Source: Panulirus ornatus | Lineage: Eukaryota > Arthropoda > Malacostraca > Decapoda > Palinuridae | DNA length: 64,000 bases | Direction: 5' to 3' | NCBI RefSeq assembly: GCF_036320965.1 | Contig: NC_092270.1 | Span: 23,569,093-23,633,092, forward strand | Shown here: positions 57,470 through 64,000 of the stretch, piece by piece | Numbering within the stretch: position 1 is the stretch's first letter | Layout: the number at the start of each line of letters is the position of its first letter | Made by a program: the position numbers and the translations under genes | Notes under the pieces: model-generated | Databases searched by the model: none | What the model saw: the letters and a program-made list of their open reading frames with translations, nothing else | Told to the model about the DNA's origin: nothing

Positions 57470-60400
57470 TTCAGCTCCGACCCTCAATGTCCCATAGGCT
57501 GAGAGACAAGGAGAGCAAGGTGACGGAGCGTCTCCGGGACCATTTTTGCCCTCCGACACTTATGTGCGTGATAGGCCGAGAGGTAAGGAGCGAAAAGTAA
57601 CGGAGCGTCTCCGGGACCATTTTTGCCCTCCGACACTATGTGCGTGATAGGCCGAAAAGTAAGGAGCGATAAGTAACGGAGCGTCTCTTGGACCATTTTT
57701 GCCCTCCGACACTCTGTGTGCGGTAACCTGAGAAGTAAGGAGCGAAAAGTAACAAAGCGTCTCCGGGACCATTTTTGCCCTCCGACACTATGTGCGTGAT
57801 AGGCCGAGAAGTAAGGAGCGAAAAGTAACGGAGCTTCTCCGGGACCATTTTTGCCCTCCGACACTCTGTGCGCGGTAACCTGAGAAGTAAGGAGCGAAAA
57901 GTAACGGAGCTTCACCGGGACCATTTTTGCCCTCCGACACTATGTGCGTGATAGGCCGAGAGGTAAGGAGCGAAAAGTAACGGAGCGTCTCCGGGACCAT
58001 TTTTGCCCTCCGATACTCTGTGCGCGCTAACCTGAGAGGTAAGGAGCGCAAATTTACGGAGCGCCCCTGGTGGCATTTTTGCGCTCCAACACTGTGCGCG
58101 CTAACCTGAGAAGTAGAGAACGGAAGGTGACGGAGCGCATCCGAGGCCATTTTTGCCCTCCTACACTGTGCGCGTAACCTGAGAAGTAAGGAGCGAAAAG
58201 TAACGGAGCGTCTCCGGGACCATTTTTGCCTTCCGACACTATGTGCGTGATAGGCCGAGAGGTAAGGAGCGAAAAGTAACGGAGCGTCTCCGGGACCATT
58301 TTTGCCCTCCGACACTCTGTGCGCGCTAACCTGAGAAGTAAGGAGCGCGAAGTGACGTAGCGTATCCAAGGCCATTATTGCCCTCCGATACTCTGTGCGC
58401 GCTAACCTGAGAGGTAAGGAGTGAAAAGTAACGGAGCGTCTCCGGCACCATTTTTGCCCTCCAACACTCTGTGCGCGGTAAACTGAGAAGTAAGGAGCGA
58501 AAAGTAACGGAGCTTTTCCGGGACCATTTTTGCCCTCCGACACTATGTGCGTGATAGGCCGAGAAGTAAGGAGCGAAAAGTAACGGAAATGTCTCCGTCA
58601 CCATTTTTGCCCTCCAACACTCTGTGCGCGGTAAACTGAGAAGTAAGGAGCGAAAAGTAACGGAGCTTCTGCGGGACCATTTTTGCCCTCCGACACTATG
58701 TGCGTGATAGGCCGAGAAGTAAGGAGCGAAAAGTAACGGAACGTCTCCGTCACCATTTTTGCCCTCCAACACTCTGTGCGCGGTAAACTGAGAAGTAAGG
58801 AGCGAAAAGTAACGGAGCTTCTGCGGGACCATTTTTGCCCTCCGACACTATGTGCGTGATAGGCCGAGAAGTAAGGAGCGAAAAGTAACGGAGCGTCTCC
58901 GGGACCATTTTTGCCCTCCGACACTATGTGCGTGATAGCCGAGAGGTAAGGAGCGAAAAGTAACTGAGCGTCTCCGGGACCATTTTTGCCCTCCGACACT
59001 CTGTGCGCGCTAACCTGAGAGGTAAGGAGCGCAAATTTACGGAGCGTCTCCGGGACCATTTTTGCCCTCCGACACTATGTGCGTGATAGGCCGAGAGGTA
59101 AGGAGCGAAAAGTAACTGAGCGTCTCCGGGACCATTTTTGCCCTCCGACACTATGTGCGCGCTAACCTGAGAGGTAAGGAGCGCAAATTTACGGAGCGCT
59201 TCTGGTGGCATTTTTGCACTCCGACACTCTGTGGGCGCTAACCTGAGAGGTAAGGAGCGGAAAGCGACGGAGCGTATCCAAGGCCATTTTTGCCCTCCGA
59301 TACTCTGTGCGCGCTAACCTGAGAGGTAAGGAGTGAAAAGTAACGGAGCGTCTCCGGGACCATTTTTGCCCCCCGACACTATGTGCGTGATAGGCCGAGA
59401 AGTAAGGAGCGAAAAGTAACGGAGCGTCTCCGGCACCATTTTTGCCCTCCGACACTATGTGCGTGATAGGCCGAGAGGTAATGAGCGAAAAGTAACTGAG
59501 CGTCTCCGGGACCATTTTTGCCCTCCGATACTATGTGCGTGATAGGCCGAGAAGTAAGGAGCGGAAAGTGACGTAGCGTATCCAAGGCCATTTTTGCCCT
59601 CCGATACTCTGTGCCCGCTAACCTGAGAGGTAAGGAGCGCAAATTTACGGAGCGCCTCTGGTGGCATTTTTGCGCTCCAACACTCTGTGCGCGCTAACCT
59701 GAGAGGTAAGGAGCGGAAAGTAACGGAGCGTCTCCGGACCATTTTTGCCCTCCGGATACTCTGTGCGCGCTAGCCTGAGAGGTAAAGAGCGCAAATTTAC
59801 GGAGCGCTTCTGGTGGCATTTTTGCACTCCGACGCTCTGTGGGCGCTAACCTGAGAGGTAAGGAGCGGAAAGTAACGGAGCGTCTCCGGGTCCATTTTTG
59901 CCCTCCGACACTCTGTGCGCGTAACCTGAGAAGTAAGGAGCGAAAAGTAACGGAGCTTCTCCGGGACCATTTTTGCCCTCCGACACTATGTGCGTGATAG
60001 GCCGAGAAGTAAGGAGCGAAAAGTAACTGAGCGTCTCCGGCATCATTTTTGCCCTCCAACACTCTGTGCGCGGTAAACTGAGAGGTAAGGAGCGCAAATT
60101 TACTGAGCACTTCTGGTGGCATTTTTGCACTCCGACACTCTGTGGGCGCTAACCTGAGAGGTAAGGAGCGGAAAGTGACGTAGTGTATCCAAGGCCATTT
60201 TTGCCCTCCGATACTCTGTGCGCGCTAACCTGAGAGGTAAGGAGCGAAAAGTAACGGAGCGTCTCCGGGACCATTTTTGCCCTCCGATACTATGTGCGTG
60301 ATAGGCCGAGAAGTAAGGAGCGAAAAGTAACGGAGCGTCTCCGGCACCATTTTTGCCCTCCAACACTCTGTGCGCGGTAAACTGACAAGTAAGGAGTGAA

Positions 60401-60822
60401 AAGTAACGGAGCGTTTCCGGGACCATTTTTGCCCTCCGATACTATGTGCGTGATAGGCCGAGAAGTAAGGAGCGGAAAGTGACGTAGCGTATCCAAGGCC
60501 ATTTTTGCCCTCCGATACTCTGTGCGCGCTAACCTGAGAGGTAAGGAGCGCAAATTTACGGAGCGTCTCCGGGACCATTTTTGCCCTCCGACACTCTGTG
60601 CGCGCTAACCTGAGAAGTAAGGAGCGAAAAGTAACGGAGCTTCTCCGGGACCATTTTTGCCCTCCGACACTATGTGCATGGTAGGCCGAGAGGTAAGGAG
60701 CACAAATTTACGGAGCGCTTCTTGTGACATTTTTGCGCTCCGACCCCTCTGTGCGCGCTAAGCTGAGAGGTAAGGAGCGCAAATTTACGAAGTGCTTCTG
60801 GTGGCATTTTAGGATGGGTGGT
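57470..60822 (+). repeat. 76 bp tandem array, about 44 copies
   Basis: Unit: accatttttgccctccgaca, a variable ctatgtgcgtgataggccga or ctctgtgcgcgctaacctga, then gaagtaaggagcgaaaagta and acggagcgtctccggg. At least three variants alternate; a third has gcgcaaatttacggagcgc and tggtggcatttttgc. The array decays at its right end near 60820. The minus strand is free of stops in all three frames across most units, giving overlapping frames up to 251 codons (57788-58543). Confidence 0.92.
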
Positions 60823-62210
60823 ACGGCGGAAATCGTCATAAATACACCCACTCCCCCCACCCCCAAGAGAGAGAGATAATATGAAGCTCCTCCGACTGCT
60901 TTTGGCTGCTGCCTCACCAGGACTACAGGTGCCAAATGTTTCTGAGGAGGAGGACTGGGACAAACATCTCTACCCACGGTCTGTGTTATTTACTGGTACA
61001 ACCGTGGGGAGTTGATGATGAAGAAAGAGAAAACGAGTTTGTGAGGTGTTTTGCTTAAGATAAGGTAATAAATAACTGTTGTTGGTTTGTGAGACGACGG
61101 TACGGGGAGACCTAAGTTTCTACCTCTGCGCCTGGGCAGGTACATGCTATTATACTACCATGTCGCTTGGCCGTGCGCGTGCGAATCGTAGTAACAGTGA
61201 TCTGCCCCAAAACCACAGGAGCCTCCTTCAATGCAACGTCGTCCTCCTCATGAATGAGAAGAAATGATATCGTTGGTGTGTCTTTTCGAAGACGTACTAC
61301 TACTATTACTACTACTACTACTACTATCTTCCTCCATTATATGGAACCGTCACGGCATATGCTGCGGCACGGGGGAGACGACGCCTCACCGTGGAAGTAA
61401 TAAGCACTTTTCGTAAGTGTCTTTCTTCCTGGTGTAAGCGCGGCCTGCCTTCCTCCGTCGCCTTCAAGTCAACGCTCTTTTTTCTTGATCTATCAGGAAA
61501 CTTTCTTATTAGTCTTGTGCTAAAGAAAGGAAAACCTTATATTTTTTCCTCTCTCATCCTGACACGGCTGGTTTGTGACTCCGTTGCGGCAAGAGCAAAT
61601 GCCTCTCTTGAGCGACAACCGTAACGGAAAGGAGTATTATGATGGAGCAGCAAATGAAATGTTTGTGTTCTCCAAGAATGATGTTAAAGGGCGTTGCTTG
61701 GCACGTGTGTGTGCAGAAGCAATGTAAGTAAAGTTGACTTCTGTTACCATAGAGGCATCGAAGTTGATGATGGACAGAAAGAGAAATAAGAATGTCTCAT
61801 TTGTTTGAGGCGAGGTGAGATTGGTTGGTTAGTTGGTCGGTCGGTCGTTTGCTTAAGAAGGTTGTTGTGTTGTGCAAGTACAGGGGGTGAGTGAGCCGAG
61901 TTTCTACCTCGGCACCTCGGCAAGTATAACATCGATGGCTTGGCCTTGCGCGTTCGAATTGTAGTAACAGTGATCTGCCCCCAATTCTGCAGCAGCCTCC
62001 TTCAATGCAACTTCCTCCTCCTCTGACTCCTCTTCAGTGAGAACACTAAAGGATCTGATGGCATGCATGCATTGTTGTGAGTGCGGGGTAGTGCTGTAGT
62101 TGTGGGTGTACTTACGCCGTGAGAGGTTGGTTGTTTTGCATCATATCCTCTAGCGTCTTACACCGGAGCAGCAGCAGCCGCCGCCGGCCAAGTGTTTATC
62201 ATTATTATGA
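60823..62210 (+). repeat. G-family modules adjacent to 28S-derived DNA (copy 4)
   Basis: Two diverged copies of G module a: 61078-61215 (gttgttggtttgtgagacga, cggtacggggagacctaagt, gccgtgcgcgtgcgaatcgt) and about 61880-62005 (tttctacctcggcacctcgg, tagtaacagtgatctgcccc). Between them are the ggaaccgtcacggcat/ctgcggcacgggggagacg module and a TAC repeat (61300-61325). The remainder is unassigned. No ORF of note. Confidence 0.7.
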
Positions 62211-62331
62211 CTAGTTAGCAGAACACGGACCAAAACCTCGAGTTAAGGGGCCTAAATGAATGCCTGTTTTGATCCCATCAAAAGGTGTTGGTTGCTATAG
62301 ACAGCAGGACGGTGGCTATGGAAGTTGGAAT

Positions 62332-62369
<38 letters not shown>

Positions 62370-63613
62370 CTAGCAGCCCTTAAAATGGTATGGCGCCCGA
62401 GCATTCTCCCGATACTCGACCGCCGGGGCACTAATGGTCCGACACGTATGTGGTCGGGCCTCGAAGCCCCGGTGAGTAGGAGGGTCGCTGTGGTGTGCGT
62501 TGAAGGGTACGGCCTGGAGCCGCCACTGGTGCAGATCTTGGTGGTAGTAGCAAATCATCGAGAGAGACTCTCCTCGAAGGCCGAGGCGGAGAAGGGTTCC
62601 ATGTGAACATCAGTTGGACATGGGTTAGTCGATCCTAAGCCCAAGGCGAGAGCCTGATCCCACGTTAGAGGCAACGACCACAAGCGAGAAAGTGGAGGGG
62701 TTGGTTGGTTGGTAGTAGTAGTAGTAGTTTTTGAAGCTTTATAGCTCAGAGCTGCTGCTGCTGCTGATGCCGTGGCCTCTTCGTCTTTTTCCCGCAAAGG
62801 TGAGCGGTTGCGAATTGTCATGGAATGACGTGTTGACAGCGGCCTTAGTAGTAACAGTAATCATAATAATCATGATATTGCTGCTGTTATTACGAGACCC
62901 ATTTTTTGTTGACATTAGTTCCTTGATACCCCACCGGGAGTTGCTAGATGGGTTCAGTGGCGAAAGGGAATACGGTTATAATTCCGTAACCTGGCCCCGG
63001 ACACCAAACAGGTGACTGTGGCAGCATCGAAAAGCTTCTCGATGTAACATGGTCTGACTGCCTTGCTCCTCTTCTTCTTAATACTTCTACGTCTTGTGTC
63101 CGTTGTACGACTGTCTGTCTCTGAATGCTTGCTTCTTGCATCATCATCATCAGCAGCAACAACATTAGCAGGATTAGTAGGAAGGAGGAGGGGGAGTTGG
63201 AGTTTATGGCAGCAGCGTGCATGGGAATGCCGTTGATAATTTTGTTGCGGCTGCAGTCGTGACATACCTGTACAGGAACCCGGTAACGGGAACCAGCTCG
63301 CGTACGCCGGCGGTGGACCGGGAAAAAGTTTCCTTTTCTGTTTAAGGCGCCGTGACCCTGGAAGCCATTCGCCGGAAGAAAGGGTGCTTGTAAAACGGTT
63401 AGCCGTAGAGCGCCGCGGTTCTTGCGGCGTCCCGTGCTCCATTGCCGGTCCTTGAAAACGCGAGGGAAGGTAACTGAGGTAGAGCAGACTTTTCCTCCCA
63501 ATAAAGTCGGCTGCGCCTAGTCTCGGGCCAGCACGTACCAATATCCGCATCTGGTCTCCAAGGTAAGAAGCCTCTGGACGATAGATTAATGTAGGTAAGG
63601 GAAGTGGGCAAGT

Positions 63614-63648
<35 letters not shown>

Positions 63649-63745
63649 GGGTTGAGCCAGTCGGGCCTGTGCAGGAAGCGGGCCTGGGTTCAGGCGCAGG
63701 ACTGGACAAGGTGAAAGAGGTTGTGGTGGTGGTGTTGGACCTGAT
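62211..63745 (+). rRNA. 28S (large subunit) rRNA segment, diverged, with enlarged expansion segments
   Basis: Core blocks of eukaryotic 28S appear in order on the plus strand. 62280-62400: aaaggtgttggttg, gacagcaggacggtgg, aatccgctaaggagtgtgta, acaactcacctgccgaagca. 62527-62610: cagatcttggtggtagtagc, ggagaagggttccatgtgaa. 62957-62990: gaaagggaatacgg, aattccgtaacctg. 63275-63480: caggaaccc, ccttgaaaac. 63533-63665: cgtaccaatatccgc, tggtctccaagg, aatgtaggtaagggaagt, agatccgtaacttcggga. CTG/CAT/TAG-rich insertions of 200-250 bp separate them. Strongly conserved positions are altered: an extra agc and an extra t around 62375-62392, catctgg for cagc(a/t)gg near 63548, gggacaagg for gggataagg. It is likely a pseudogene or fragment; the 5' half of 28S is absent upstream. 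Confidence 0.85.
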
Positions 63746-64000
63746 GTTGTTGTCGTCAAGTCCTCTGCATCATCATAGCAAAGCTCTTCTTCTTCCTCAC
63801 CCACCACCCATTGTTGGCACATCTCTGTGTTGCCCCTGCAAGGTGCTGCTTCTTCTTCTGTGCTGCTGTTGTTGATGTAACATGTTGTAACATGGTATTA
63901 TTAACATACGTGCAGGCAGGGTCGTAGTCGTCGTCGTTGACGCAGGCAAGCAAGGCAGTAGTAATGTGTCGGCGTCTTTGGGTGGCTAAGGTGAAGGGGT
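63746..64000 (+). other. trinucleotide-rich sequence, probable 28S expansion segment
   Basis: GTT/CTT/GTC-rich sequence following ggttgagccagtcgggcctg. In other arthropods a long variable segment sits here before the next conserved core (the block beginning ggggaatccgactgtc), which is not reached before the window ends. Confidence 0.45.

Noticed and set aside
57484..60578. Repetitive minus-strand protein of up to 251 aa in the 76 bp array
   Set aside because: The same array reads open in three frames, has no start-context or splice support, and lies in spacer-like DNA; kept as a repeat finding instead of a gene.
57470..60822. CRISPR array
   Set aside because: The regular units have no unique spacers; whole units are near-identical, and the context is eukaryotic.
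62325..63709. Protein-coding frames over the 28S-derived region (for example 62325-62606, 62954-63709)
   Set aside because: The sequence is ribosomal RNA core plus trinucleotide-rich expansions; the frames are incidental.

Overview
This is an AT-rich, repeat-dominated animal genome window. It most resembles a decapod crustacean or a related arthropod. Evidence: several arrays of the arthropod telomeric pentamer TTAGG, at least ten copies of one RTE-like non-LTR retrotransposon family with long TATATG/CACACA-rich 3' UTRs, and host exons separated by large TE-filled introns. The species call is inference.

Host genes cluster in 2.2-6.1 kb. The last two coding exons of PUSL1 (a TruA-family pseudouridine synthase), at 2266-2376 and 4886-5107, join in phase across a 2.5 kb intron holding retroelement debris. 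An apparently intact intronless DUSP19-like phosphatase CDS (5459-6070) starts only 351 bp after the PUSL1 stop. Elsewhere I see no convincing host protein gene, only two weak exon/ORF candidates (44290-44383, 45684-45932).

Layout. 1-8.2 kb: retroelement copies around PUSL1/DUSP19. 9.8-11.8 kb: an old CR1/L2-like LINE. 13.5-21.3 kb: three RTE-like copies in a row, including the longest one (16321-19573; endonuclease plus RT, one frameshift). 21.3-24.2 kb: unassigned. 24.7-30.3 kb: a composite repeat domain made of a GC-rich family (G), TTAGG arrays, a duplicated 400-500 bp block and an AT-rich satellite. 30.3-35 kb: two RTE-like copies tail to tail. 36.4-42.4 kb: further RTE-like fragments, one split by about 1.6 kb of foreign DNA. 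46.6-51.6 kb: two decayed hAT-type (ZBED5/SCAND3-like) transposase pseudogenes on the minus strand. 51.7-54.8 kb: a higher-order AT-rich satellite. 54.8-57 kb: the G family again. 57.5-60.8 kb: about 44 copies of a 76 bp repeat. 60.8-64 kb: G modules leading into a diverged 28S rRNA segment with trinucleotide-rich expansion segments, running off the end.

The main novelty candidates are: (i) a short non-autonomous element whose head matches the RTE-like 5' UTR and whose tail matches its 3' end; (ii) a strong hairpin just upstream of the longest LINE ORF, created where such an element lies head to head with it; and (iii) the recurrent association of G family, TTAGG, AT satellite, 76 bp array and 28S-derived DNA.
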